Assembly (NCBI RefSeq): GCF_000720175.1
Contig: NZ_JOIX01000111.1
Span: forward strand, 1 to 21,126
Source: Streptomyces sp. NRRL S-337
Lineage (GTDB): Bacteria > Actinomycetota > Actinomycetes > Streptomycetales > Streptomycetaceae
DNA length: 21,126 bases
Direction of reading: 5' to 3'
Made by a program: the position numbers and the translations under genes. Below are positions 1 through 7,122 of this stretch, piece after piece. Under the pieces are notes generated by a model. The model saw only the letters and a list, made by a program, of their open reading frames with translations. It did not search any database and had not been told where the DNA came from. Numbering within the stretch: the first letter of the stretch is position 1; the number at the start of each line of letters is the position of its first letter.

Positions 1-321
1 GGTGTAGACCTTGCCGCGCTCGGCCGGCAGCAGGCCGGCGACCGCCTTGAGCAGGGTGGACTTGCCCGAGCCGTTGGAGCCGATCAGGCCGATGGACTCC
101 CCGCGGTAGGCGGTGAAGGACACACCCTTGACCGCGTGGACCTCGCGCACACCGGTGGAGGGCTTGCGGCGGACGATGCGGTTCAGCGCCGCGGTGGCGC
201 TGCCCTTGCCGGCACCGGTGCCGTAGACGCGGTAGACGATGTGCAGATCGTCCGCGATCACCGTCGGGATCCGCTCCTGGGCGGCCGCCGTGGGCTGCAC
301 GCCGTTGTTCTGCTCAGCCAC
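1..321 (-). CDS. ABC transporter ATP-binding protein, polysaccharide/teichoic-acid export type (partial)
   Basis: Only the N-terminal 107 codons are present; the gene runs off the left edge. The start is GTG at 321, giving VAEQNNGVQP. A Walker A motif, GSNGSGKST, is seen near residues 80-88, preceded by an insertion of about 30 residues between the first beta strand (VIADDLHIVYRVYG) and the strand leading to the P-loop (VHAVKGVSFTAYRGES). That layout is known from Wzt/TagH-type ATPases that energise export of cell-surface polymers. The start overlaps the stop of the upstream permease gene by 8 bp, so the two are translationally coupled and form one transporter. It would sit on the cytoplasmic face and hydrolyse ATP to drive export of the product of this operon. 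The substrate cannot be read from this fragment, and the Walker B and any C-terminal carbohydrate-binding domain lie outside the window. Confidence 0.93.
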   Translation of the reverse strand, partial: MAEQNNGVQPTAAAQERIPTVIADDLHIVYRVYGTGAGKGSATAALNRIVRRKPSTGVREVHAVKGVSFTAYRGESIGLIGSNGSGKSTLLKAVAGLLPAERGKVYT

Positions 322-1252
322 GTCCGTACCGCTCCTCAGCCTTCCAGAAGTACACAAAGCCCGCGACGCCCATCAGGAGTGCCCAGCCGCCGGCGAACGC
401 CCACACGTGCGGGGGCAGCTTGTTCGCCGTGAAGCTGTCGATCAGCGCGAAGCGCATCAGGTCGATGTAGACCGCCGCCGGGTTGGCGTTGAGCAGGACC
501 TCCACGAACTGCGGGACGTGCTTGCCCTTAAGGATCAGGTCGATGCTGAACATCACGCCGGACGCGTACATCCACGTCCGCATGATGAACGGCATCAGCT
601 GCGCCAGGTCCGGGGTCTTCGAGCCCAGTCGCGCCATGACCATCGCCAGGCCCGTGTTGAAGACGAACTGGAGCAGCAGCGCCGGGAGCACCAGGAACCA
701 CGACCAGGTCGGCATCTGCCCGAAGCCGAGCAGGATCAGGACCAGCACACCCATGGAGAACAGCAGCTGCTGCAGCTGCATCAGGCAGAACGAGATCGGC
801 AGGCAGGCCCGCGGGAAGTGCAGCGCCCGCACCAGACCGAGGTTGCCGGAGATCGCCCGCGTACCGGCCATCACCGAGCTCTGCGTGAAGGTGAAGATGA
901 AGACGCCGGTCACCAGGAACGGCACGAAGTCGGGGATTCCCTTCCTCGTGCCGATCAGCAGACCGAAGATCAAGTAGTAGACGAGCGCGTTCAGCAGGGG
1001 CGTCGCCACCTGCCAGACCTGCCCCAGCTTGGCCTGGCTGTACTGCGCGGTCAGCTTGGCGCTGGCGAAGGCGGAGATGAAATGCCGCCGCTGCCACAGC
1101 TGCCGGACGTACTCGGGGAGGCTCGGACGCGCCCCGCTCTGCGCGAGCCCGTACTTCTGGGCCCGCTGAGCCGCGGTCAGCCCTTCGTCGGAAGCTGCCG
1201 GGGCACTCATGGCGACCGCACTGTCGTGCGTGGTCTCGCTCACAGTTGACAC
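314..1252 (-). CDS. ABC-2 type transporter permease (TagG/Wzm-like)
   Basis: This is a 312-residue membrane protein with about six hydrophobic segments: LNALVYYLIFGLLIG, FVPFLVTGVFIFTF, LFSMGVLVLILLGFG, WFLVLPALLLQFVF, a stretch around MYASGVMFSIDLI, and a final one around WALLMGVAGFVYFW. An N-terminal cytoplasmic stretch with a conserved-looking RRHFISAFASAKLTAQYSQAKLG precedes the first segment, as in TagG/Wzm/RfbA permeases that export O-antigen or teichoic-acid-like polymers. I chose GTG at 1252 because GAGGA lies five bases upstream. A TTG at 1264 is in frame but falls on that ribosome binding site, and a GTG at 1243 is also possible. It pairs with the ATPase that overlaps its 3' end. 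The gene follows the glycosyltransferase after a 69 bp gap that contains a small hairpin. Family assignment is sure; the exported substrate is inferred only from the operon. Confidence 0.92.
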   Translation of the reverse strand: MSTVSETTHDSAVAMSAPAASDEGLTAAQRAQKYGLAQSGARPSLPEYVRQLWQRRHFISAFASAKLTAQYSQAKLGQVWQVATPLLNALVYYLIFGLLIGTRKGIPDFVPFLVTGVFIFTFTQSSVMAGTRAISGNLGLVRALHFPRACLPISFCLMQLQQLLFSMGVLVLILLGFGQMPTWSWFLVLPALLLQFVFNTGLAMVMARLGSKTPDLAQLMPFIMRTWMYASGVMFSIDLILKGKHVPQFVEVLLNANPAAVYIDLMRFALIDSFTANKLPPHVWAFAGGWALLMGVAGFVYFWKAEERYGRG

Positions 1253-1273
1253 TTTCGTCCTCAAGGTGCGCTG

Positions 1274-1290
1274 CCGGGGCCACGCCCCGG
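1274..1290 (-). other. Small intra-operon hairpin between glycosyltransferase and permease genes
   Basis: A perfect 7 bp inverted repeat, CCGGGGC and GCCCCGG, has a 3-base loop and sits in the 69 bp gap, 22 bp before the permease start. There is no T-run after it on the minus strand. It could be a weak terminator, an RNA-stability element that sets unequal expression of biosynthesis and export genes, or chance in GC-rich DNA. Confidence 0.35.
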
Positions 1291-1321
1291 TTCGCGCCTG
1301 ATGCTCTCAGATACGAGCTTG

Positions 1322-2194
1322 TCAGATGACGGGAGGGCGGCCCAGTCGGGTCAGTCGCCAAACGGTAGCCCACTTCATGGGACGCCTGGGACCGCACGGG
1401 GTGGCCCAGCCCTCCTTGAAGCCGCCCAGCCAGGCCCGCAGCGCCGGTCGCGAGGGGCGCCGGGCGAGGGTGAGCAGGAACCAGACACCGAGATAGACCG
1501 GAACCAGTGCGGCGGGGAGGTTGCGGCGGGCCAGCCAGACCCGGTTGCGGGCCACCATCCGGTGGTAGACCGCGTGCCGGGCCGGTGCCGTCGTCGGGTG
1601 GTACAGGACCATGTCCGACCGGTAGTCGATCATCCAGCCGGCGTTCAGCGCCCGCCAGGCCAGGTCGGTCTCCTCATGGGCGTAGAAGAAGTCGTCGGGC
1701 AGCCCGCCGACCTCCGCGAAGACCTTGGTGCGCACGGCGTTCGCGCCGCCGAGGAAGGTGGTCACCCGCGAGGACCGCATCGGGTCGGACGCGCGCAGCC
1801 GGGGAACGTGCCGGCGCTGGGTCTCGCCGGTGTCCGGGTCGGCGATCCGGAAGCTGATGATGCCGAGCTCCGGGTCCTTGGCGAACGCCTCGCGGCACAG
1901 CTCGGCGGTGTCCTCCCGGGCCAGCAGCCCGTCGTCGTCGAGGAAGAGCAGGACGTCCATCTCGCGGCCGACCGGCCCGAACGCCTCGATGCCGACGTTC
2001 CGGCCGGCCGGGATGCCGACGTTCTCCGGGAGCTCGACGGTCCGCACGCCCTCGGGCAGCTCCGGCAGCGGCGAGCCGTTGCCGACGACGGCGACCTCGA
2101 TCGGATCGCCGTCCTGCTTGGCCACCGAGTCCAGCAGCGCACGCAGCTCCTCGGGGCGGTTGCCCATGGTGATGATCACCGCACCGACGCGCAT
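1322..2194 (-). CDS. Family 2 glycosyltransferase
   Basis: This is a 290-residue GT-A fold enzyme that would transfer a sugar from a nucleotide-sugar donor to a lipid-linked or membrane acceptor. The nucleotide-binding start MRVGAVIITMGNRPEELRAL is followed by VVGNGS. The metal-binding DXD-type motif is LLFLDDDGLL (Asp 86-88), and the acceptor/catalytic part has FLGGANAVR and the base motif HEETDLAWR. A C-terminal hydrophobic segment (LVPVYLGVWFLLTL) could anchor it to the membrane. ATG at 2194 is the first start fitting the family; a GGGGG run upstream is a possible ribosome binding site. It begins 14 bp after the stop of the short CDP-alcohol phosphotransferase, so it is cotranscribed. Rhamnosyl- and galactosyltransferases share these motifs, so the sugar is unknown. 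The downstream genes are the ABC exporter. Confidence 0.9.
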   Translation of the reverse strand: MRVGAVIITMGNRPEELRALLDSVAKQDGDPIEVAVVGNGSPLPELPEGVRTVELPENVGIPAGRNVGIEAFGPVGREMDVLLFLDDDGLLAREDTAELCREAFAKDPELGIISFRIADPDTGETQRRHVPRLRASDPMRSSRVTTFLGGANAVRTKVFAEVGGLPDDFFYAHEETDLAWRALNAGWMIDYRSDMVLYHPTTAPARHAVYHRMVARNRVWLARRNLPAALVPVYLGVWFLLTLARRPSRPALRAWLGGFKEGWATPCGPRRPMKWATVWRLTRLGRPPVI

Positions 2195-2208
2195 CTGGGA
2201 CGCCCCCG

Positions 2209-2988
2209 TCACTTGAGCCTGCTGGAGGCGAGGATGGACACGAGGTGGAGCAGCGTCTGGACGAGCGCGATGCCGGCGAGCACGGCGACGCCCAGCCGCG
2301 AGAAGAACAGGTCGCCCCGGATCTGGTCCACCACCGCAAGGGCCAGGACCAGCAGGGACGCCTCGACACCGAGGATCAGCCGGTGGAACTTCAGCGCCGC
2401 GGCGGCCTTGCGGGCCAGCGCCATCCCGGAGGAGCGCATCTCGGACGCGGTCTCCTTGACCTGCTCCTTGCCGCTCTGCGCGCGGGCCACGCCGACCAGG
2501 TCCGTCTCCGCCTTGATCAGGATGGCGCCGAGGGCGGCCAGCGTGCCGAGGAAGGCCCACAGCCAGTCGATCCGGCCCGAGCCCCACAGGTCGGCGGCGC
2601 GCAGGCCGAAGCCGACGAGCACGGCGGCGTCGGTGAGGTACGCGCCGACGCGGTCCATCCAGACACCGGTGAGCGAGTACTGCTTGCGCCACCGGGCGAT
2701 CTCGCCGTCGACGCAGTCGAGCAGCAGGTACAGCTGCACCATCAGCACGCCGAGCACGGCGCCCCAGACCCCCGGCACCAGCAGGGCCGGGGCGGCGAGG
2801 ACGCCGAAGAGGGTCATCAGGTAGGTCAGCTGGTTGGGCGTGACCCGGGTGTTCACCAGGTGCCGGTCGATGCGCAGCGAGATCTCGCGCATGTAGAGCC
2901 GGCCGGCCCAGTGCTCGCCGCTCCGCCGGTCCTTCACCCCCGCGGGGTGAACGACCGGCCGGAGCTCAGCTACCGATGGCTTGTGCAT
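2209..2988 (-). CDS. Short CDP-alcohol phosphotransferase family protein with altered active-site motif
   Basis: This is a 259-residue integral membrane protein of the CDP-alcohol phosphatidyltransferase family, which moves a phospho-alcohol from a CDP carrier to an alcohol acceptor. The motif DxxDGxxAR is present as DCVDGEIAR (Asp91, Asp94, Arg99), with Gly108 and Asp112 at the right spacing. The fourth Asp, expected at 116 and proposed as catalytic base in the family, is Ala (MDRVGAYLTD). The reading was checked on the nucleotide sequence. The conserved lead-in TRVTPNQLTYL precedes the first membrane segment. The start ATG at 2988 lies 23 bp inside the upstream dehydrogenase gene, with no clear ribosome binding site, so translation is probably coupled. 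Either the subfamily works with a displaced acid (Asp120 is close) or it is a non-catalytic partner of the large enzyme encoded further upstream in the operon. Confidence 0.88.
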   Translation of the reverse strand: MHKPSVAELRPVVHPAGVKDRRSGEHWAGRLYMREISLRIDRHLVNTRVTPNQLTYLMTLFGVLAAPALLVPGVWGAVLGVLMVQLYLLLDCVDGEIARWRKQYSLTGVWMDRVGAYLTDAAVLVGFGLRAADLWGSGRIDWLWAFLGTLAALGAILIKAETDLVGVARAQSGKEQVKETASEMRSSGMALARKAAAALKFHRLILGVEASLLVLALAVVDQIRGDLFFSRLGVAVLAGIALVQTLLHLVSILASSRLK

Positions 2989-4027
2989 AGTCGGCGTAAG
3001 CGTCCCTGATCTGGTCGGTGGACAGGTCGAGGTGCTCCAGGATCGTGTAGCGCCCGGGGCGGGTCTTGGGTGCGTACGCGACGGCCTCGACGAATTCCTC
3101 GTCGGTGAAGCCGATCTCACCCGGCGTGACCGGCAGTCCGTGCCGGCGCAGCACCTCGACCATCAGGTCCCGGGTCTCCTTGTCCCCGCGCAGGTGCGTG
3201 GCGAAGGCGGCACCGAGGCCGCACTGCTCGCCGTGGCTCGCCGCGCGCTTGGGGTAGAGGATGTCCAGGGCGTGGTTGATCTCGTGGCAGGCGCCGGACG
3301 CCGGGCGGCTGTCGCCGGCCACCGACATCGAGATGCCGGTGAGGACCAGGCCCTCGGCGAGCACCTGGAGGAAGGAGTCCTCGCCGACGCCGCCGGGGTG
3401 CCGGAGCACCGCCTCGCCGGCCTGGCGCGCCATGGCGGCGGCCAGTCCGTCGATCGCCTCGCCGGTCTCACGGTGCGAGAGCTCCCAGTCCGCGACCGCG
3501 GAGATGTTGGAGATCGCGTCACCGATGCCGGAGCGAACGAACCGGACCGGGGCCTCCCGGATGATGTCGAGGTCGATCACCACGGCGATCGGGTTCGGCA
3601 CACCGTAGGAGCCGCGGCCGGCGTCGTTGTCCAGGGTGGCGACCGGCGAGCACAGGCCGTCGTGCGACAGGTTCGTCGCGACGGCCACCAGCGGCAGGCC
3701 GATCCGCGCGGCGGCGAACTTGGCGCAGTCGATGATCTTGCCGCCGCCGAGGCCCACGACCGCGTCGTAGTGCCCCTTCTTCATGGCGTCGGCGAGCTTG
3801 ATCGCGTCGTCCAGGGTGCCGCCGCCGACCTCGTACCACTCGGCGCCCGGCAGCGCGGGGGCCAGCCGCTCACGCAGCCGCGCCCCCGAGCCGCCGCTGA
3901 TCGCGATGGCGAGCTTGCCGGACGCGGAGATGCGCTGATCGGCCAGCAGGCCCGCCAGGTCGTCCAGGGCGCCGGCGTTGATGTCGACGACGACCGGGGA
4001 CGGAATGAGGCGGGTCAGTACTGGCAT
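2966..4027 (-). CDS. Glycerol-1-phosphate dehydrogenase-like iron/zinc-containing dehydrogenase
   Basis: This is a 353-residue member of the iron-containing alcohol dehydrogenase / 3-dehydroquinate synthase-like superfamily, closest in pattern to EgsA/AraM glycerol-1-phosphate dehydrogenases. The NAD(P)-binding motif is VVGLGGGKIIDCAKF (about 90-104). A substrate-loop motif, ATNLSHDGLCSPVA (117-130), is diagnostic of this branch. Metal ligands are read as Asp170 (GIGDAISN), His248 (GACHEINH) and His265 (ASHGEQCG). Known members reduce dihydroxyacetone phosphate to sn-glycerol 1-phosphate; the exact ketose phosphate used here is inferred, not shown. The gene starts at ATG 4027, overlapping the nucleotidyltransferase stop by 13 bp, and its own 3' end overlaps the next gene by 23 bp. 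The context suggests that it makes the polyol phosphate which the neighbouring nucleotidyltransferase then activates. Confidence 0.88.
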   Translation of the reverse strand: MPVLTRLIPSPVVVDINAGALDDLAGLLADQRISASGKLAIAISGGSGARLRERLAPALPGAEWYEVGGGTLDDAIKLADAMKKGHYDAVVGLGGGKIIDCAKFAAARIGLPLVAVATNLSHDGLCSPVATLDNDAGRGSYGVPNPIAVVIDLDIIREAPVRFVRSGIGDAISNISAVADWELSHRETGEAIDGLAAAMARQAGEAVLRHPGGVGEDSFLQVLAEGLVLTGISMSVAGDSRPASGACHEINHALDILYPKRAASHGEQCGLGAAFATHLRGDKETRDLMVEVLRRHGLPVTPGEIGFTDEEFVEAVAYAPKTRPGRYTILEHLDLSTDQIRDAYADYAQAIGS

Positions 4028-4752
4028 GCGATGTCACGGCCCTTCGCCAGGTCGTCGTGGTTGTCGATCTCGACCCACTTGACGTCGCCGATCGGTGCCA
4101 CGTCCACCTTGAAGCCGCGGTTGACCAGCTCCTGGTAGCCGTCCTCGTAGTAGAGGTCGGGGTCCCGCTCGAAGGTGGTCTTCAGGGCGTCGGCCAGCTC
4201 GGCGGCGGCGGAGCCCTCGATGAGGGTGACACCGATGTACTCACCGGTCGCCTCGGCCGGGTCCATCAGCTTGGTGATCTTCTGGACGCCCTTCTCGGGG
4301 TCCACGACGACCTTCATCTCCTCGTCGGCGAGCTGCTTGACGGTGTCCAGCGCGAGGATGATCTTCTGGCCGTTGCCGCGGGCGGCGAGCAGGGTCTTCT
4401 CGACGGAGACCGGGTGCACGGTGTCGCCGTTGGCGAGGATCACGTCGTGCTGGAGGGCGTCACGGCCGCACCACAGGGAGTAGGCGTTGTTCCACTCCTC
4501 GGCCTTGTCGTTGTCGATCAGGGTGAGCTTGAGGCCGTACTTCTGCTCCAGGGCCTCCTTGCGCTCGTACACGGCCTCCTTGCGGTAGCCGACGATGATC
4601 GCGACCTCGGTCAGGCCGATCTCGGCGAAGTTGCCGAGGGTCAGGTCGAGGATGGTGGTGTCCCCGTCAACCGGCACCAGCGCCTTGGGCAGGGTGTCGG
4701 TGTAGGGGCGCAGACGCCGTCCGGCGCCGGCAGCCAGCACGAGGCCGATCAT
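4015..4752 (-). CDS. Sugar/polyol-phosphate nucleotidyltransferase (LicC/IPCT-like, probably CTP-dependent)
   Basis: This is a 245-residue single-domain nucleotidyltransferase. The signature loop is LAAGAGRRLRPYT (6-18) followed by PKALVPV (Lys23), and the metal-binding Asp110 is in ILANGDTVHPV. The segment EEWNNAYSLW (85-94) and the late motif VKWVEIDNHDDLAKG resemble phosphocholine cytidylyltransferase LicC and the IPCT domain of archaeal/bacterial inositol-phosphate cytidylyltransferases, more than glucose-1-phosphate enzymes. That points to CTP as donor, forming a CDP-polyol, which fits two CDP-alcohol transferases in the same operon. The start ATG overlaps the stop of the upstream gene as ATGA, with AAGGAG seven bases before it. 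The product is inferred to be CDP-glycerol of the sn-1 series or another CDP-polyol; the sequence alone cannot fix the substrate. Confidence 0.9.
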   Translation of the reverse strand: MIGLVLAAGAGRRLRPYTDTLPKALVPVDGDTTILDLTLGNFAEIGLTEVAIIVGYRKEAVYERKEALEQKYGLKLTLIDNDKAEEWNNAYSLWCGRDALQHDVILANGDTVHPVSVEKTLLAARGNGQKIILALDTVKQLADEEMKVVVDPEKGVQKITKLMDPAEATGEYIGVTLIEGSAAAELADALKTTFERDPDLYYEDGYQELVNRGFKVDVAPIGDVKWVEIDNHDDLAKGRDIACQY

Positions 4753-6563
4753 GCGGGTTCTCCTTCATCGTGTACGGCGGGTGCTCCGGAAGAGACCCAG
4801 AAGCGGATGCTCTCGATGAGCACCAGCAGCGCAAGGACCACGGCCAGGGCCGTGAGCGCGATTGTGAAACCTTCGGGGGACAGCGCGGCTGCCAGGACGG
4901 TCACTACGAGGACGCGTCCCTCGTGGCCGCCGGTTGCCCGGACCAGCCACCGCGGCGGGGCCCCGGTGCCACCGCGGATGCGGTAGACGGTGTCGTAGTG
5001 ATGGTAGGCGACGGCCGCGACCAGCCCGAACGCCGCGGGGAGCGCTCCGGGCACGTCCGCGCGGGCGGCCAGAACGAGGATCGTGACGTACTCGCCGGCC
5101 CGGAAGAAGGGCGGGACGAGCCAGTCGAGGGCGCCCTTGAGCGGCCGGGACACCGCCGCGCCGGCCAGCAGCGCGGAGCAGCCGGCGACGCCCACGGTGA
5201 GCCAGGACGCCGGGTCGCTCTCGAAGATCACCCAGACCAGCAGCACCGCGGCCGAGAGAAATGCCATAGCCGGGGCGAGGAAGGAACCGGTGCGGCCGCG
5301 GCCGTGCGCGCCGCGGGCGATCAGCTCGGCGAGCGGTCCGGAGTCGGCGAGGTCGGCCAGCGCCCGGGCGGCGCGGTCGGTGCGCCGGGCCCGCCGGGTC
5401 AGGGAGCGCAGCACCCGGCCGGCCGTGGTGTAGCAGGCGGCCAGCGCACAGCCGATGAGCAGGGCGTAGAAGACGATGCGCGGCGTGGTGGCCGCGGTGA
5501 GTACGGCGATCATGGCCCAGCGTTCGCCGATCGGCAGCACGATCATGCGGCGGACCCAGACCGTCCAGCCGACGCTGTCGAGCTTGTCGGAGAGCGCCGC
5601 GGTCGGGCTGGTGTTGCCGGTGGCACCCGCCGCATCGTGATTCGCCTCGTTGAAGGCGAAGTCGACGACGTGCCGGCAGGTCTGCAGGACCATCGCGCCG
5701 AGCGCCAGGGCCCATACGTCGTCACCACCGCGGGCGGCACCCAGCGCCAGGCCCGCGTAATAGGCGTACTCCTTGGCCCGGTCGAAGGTGGCGTCCAGCC
5801 AGGCGCCCAGCGTCGAGTACTGCAGCGAGTAGCGGGCGAGCTGCCCGTCGGTGCAGTCCAGGACGAAGGAGAGGAGCAGCAGGACCCCCGCGGCGACGAA
5901 GCCGGCGCGGGTGCCGGTGGCCGCGCCGCCGGCCGCTATCAGCGCGGTGAGCAGGGACGCGGTGGTGACCTGGTTGGGGGTGAGGCCGCGGCGCGCGCAC
6001 CAGCGGGCGAGGTAGCGCGAGTACGGGCTGATGCAGAAGGTCGTGAAGAAGCCGTCGCGGGACTTGACCGCGGTGCGCAGCCGTACCGCCTCGTCGTCGA
6101 CGGCCGCGACCGCCTCGCGGGCCTCCTCGCGCTGGGCGGGGGTGAGCGCGACGGTGGCGACCAGGCTGCCCAGCTCGACGCGGTGCAGACCGATGTCGTC
6201 GCGGTCCAGGAAGTCGGTGAGCGTCTCGGTGAGGACGTCCGTGAGGTGGGCGGTGCCGGCGCCGACCGGGATCCGGCCGGCCGCGCGGGCCAGCGCCGGG
6301 CGGGCCGCGGCCTGCGCGGTGAGCGCGCCCGGCACGGCGGCGGCCGGGAAGCGGGGGTCGGTCAGCGCGAGCCGCAGGGCGTGCAGATGGCCGACGAAGC
6401 GGGGGTCGACGAGGGCGACCCGCTCCTGTGCGGGCACCTCGGCGAGCAGCGCGGCCGCGGAGGCGGCGTCGTCCGCCGTACGGACGTCGAAGCCCAGCGT
6501 GCGCAGGTCGGCTTCGAGCGGCGACCCGGCGACCGGCGGACCGGTGAGGATGGCGGTCGACAG
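4749..6563 (-). CDS. Large CDP-alcohol phosphotransferase with extra N- and C-terminal regions (DUF5941-like), probable CTG start
   Basis: This is a 604-residue protein if it starts at CTG 6563. The first recognisable GTG is at 6437, but sense codons that look coding continue upstream (STAILTGPPVAGS, LEADLRTLGFDVR) to a stop just before 6563. AAGGAG sits 9 bases before the CTG and no ATG, GTG or TTG lies between. Residues 1-150 are a soluble region I cannot assign. Residues 190 onward contain the CDP-alcohol transferase core, with the complete motif DCTDGQLAR, then G and two Asp (about 236, 239, 257 and 261), preceded by RGLTPNQVTTAS. The C-terminal half has a further membrane region (FRAGEYVTILVLAA), which I recall as the DUF5941 type from actinobacteria. 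As the first gene of the operon it is the likely active phospho-alcohol transferase. Its N-terminal extension before the transferase recalls bifunctional IPCT-DIPPS enzymes, but no nucleotidyltransferase motif is visible in it. Confidence 0.85.
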   Translation of the reverse strand: MSTAILTGPPVAGSPLEADLRTLGFDVRTADDAASAAALLAEVPAQERVALVDPRFVGHLHALRLALTDPRFPAAAVPGALTAQAAARPALARAAGRIPVGAGTAHLTDVLTETLTDFLDRDDIGLHRVELGSLVATVALTPAQREEAREAVAAVDDEAVRLRTAVKSRDGFFTTFCISPYSRYLARWCARRGLTPNQVTTASLLTALIAAGGAATGTRAGFVAAGVLLLLSFVLDCTDGQLARYSLQYSTLGAWLDATFDRAKEYAYYAGLALGAARGGDDVWALALGAMVLQTCRHVVDFAFNEANHDAAGATGNTSPTAALSDKLDSVGWTVWVRRMIVLPIGERWAMIAVLTAATTPRIVFYALLIGCALAACYTTAGRVLRSLTRRARRTDRAARALADLADSGPLAELIARGAHGRGRTGSFLAPAMAFLSAAVLLVWVIFESDPASWLTVGVAGCSALLAGAAVSRPLKGALDWLVPPFFRAGEYVTILVLAARADVPGALPAAFGLVAAVAYHHYDTVYRIRGGTGAPPRWLVRATGGHEGRVLVVTVLAAALSPEGFTIALTALAVVLALLVLIESIRFWVSSGAPAVHDEGEPA

Positions 6564-6572
6564 ACGAACTCA

Positions 6573-6578
6573 CTCCTT
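6573..6578 (-). promoter_or_regulatory. Ribosome binding site AAGGAG that decides a CTG start
   Basis: AAGGAG on the minus strand is followed by nine bases and then CTG at 6563. It is the only strong ribosome binding site upstream of the large CDP-alcohol transferase reading frame, and a TGA in frame directly follows it. The start must therefore be this CTG or a much later GTG. Confidence 0.6.
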
Positions 6579-6709
6579 GGAGGCTGACAAGGCAGCGCCG
6601 GTCGATCCGCATTCGATACGGACTACCCGGGCAGCGGGCGTGGCACACCGGGCGCCCGGAGGGCCGGATGGCACGTCGGCAGAGGCTATCGGATCGCCGG
6701 ATGCGGCCG

Positions 6710-6731
6710 TTCACCGCGCATTCACCGCACG
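6710..6731. repeat. Tandem TTCACCGC direct repeat, 11 bp period
   Basis: TTCACCGCGCA is followed directly by TTCACCGCACG. The octamer TTCACCGC recurs one helical turn apart, the spacing expected for a protein binding the same face of DNA. It lies about 150 bp upstream of the start of the envelope operon. It is a candidate operator and could be chance. Confidence 0.35.
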
Positions 6732-7122
6732 ATCGAGTGACCGACGGCTGCGCCTGCCGCGATCATCATGGTGGATGGGGTGGCGCATGAACAACTGGCC
6801 GGCGATCGGGGCTGCCGTTCCGGTGCCGGTTATGAGCGGGCTGGTCACGGGGCGGGCGGGTTGTGCCGTGGGGGTGTGGCGAGGGCCATGCCGGCGGGCG
6901 GGGAGCGCACGCGGCCGGTGCGGTGGCCGGCTGCGGGGGCCGGGGGACGCCTCGCGCGGTGCCCGGGGACGGCCGCCTGATGTGGCCCCTCTCACGGTGG
7001 ATGCCAGGTGGGCGCACTCCCGACCGGACGCGCGGGAGGTGTGGCGCCGCGCACCCGCCGTGCCGGTGATGCGGACCCGGCTAGGGCAGACTTGACGTCG
7101 AAGACCGACGACAAGGATGGGC

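Larger units (their letters stand above)
6564..7122. other. 559 bp non-coding region between the divergent envelope operon and idi
   Basis: It should hold the promoter of the six- or seven-gene minus-strand operon and that of idi. I see no convincing gene. An open frame from ATG 6787 to TGA 7095 (102 codons) has only about 80% G/C at third positions, is dominated by Arg and Gly, and lacks a good ribosome binding site, so I do not call it. The region contains the octamer TTCACCGC twice, 11 bp apart (6710 and 6721), and a TAGCCT on the minus strand near 6690 that could be a -10. No confident -35/-10 pair was found for either side. Confidence 0.5.

Noticed and set aside
1092..1264. TTG at 1264 as start of the ABC permease
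   Set aside because: It lies within the GAGGA ribosome binding site that correctly serves GTG 1252.
6787..7095. Open frame of 102 codons starting MNNWPAIGAAVPVPV
   Set aside because: Third-position G/C is only about 80%, well below the neighbouring genes, composition is dominated by Arg and Gly, and the ribosome binding site is poor. It is more likely non-coding or decayed.
7082..7097. TAGGGC and TTGACG upstream of idi as promoter elements
   Set aside because: No partner hexamer at 16-18 bp for either; TTGACG would place its -10 inside the start of the gene.
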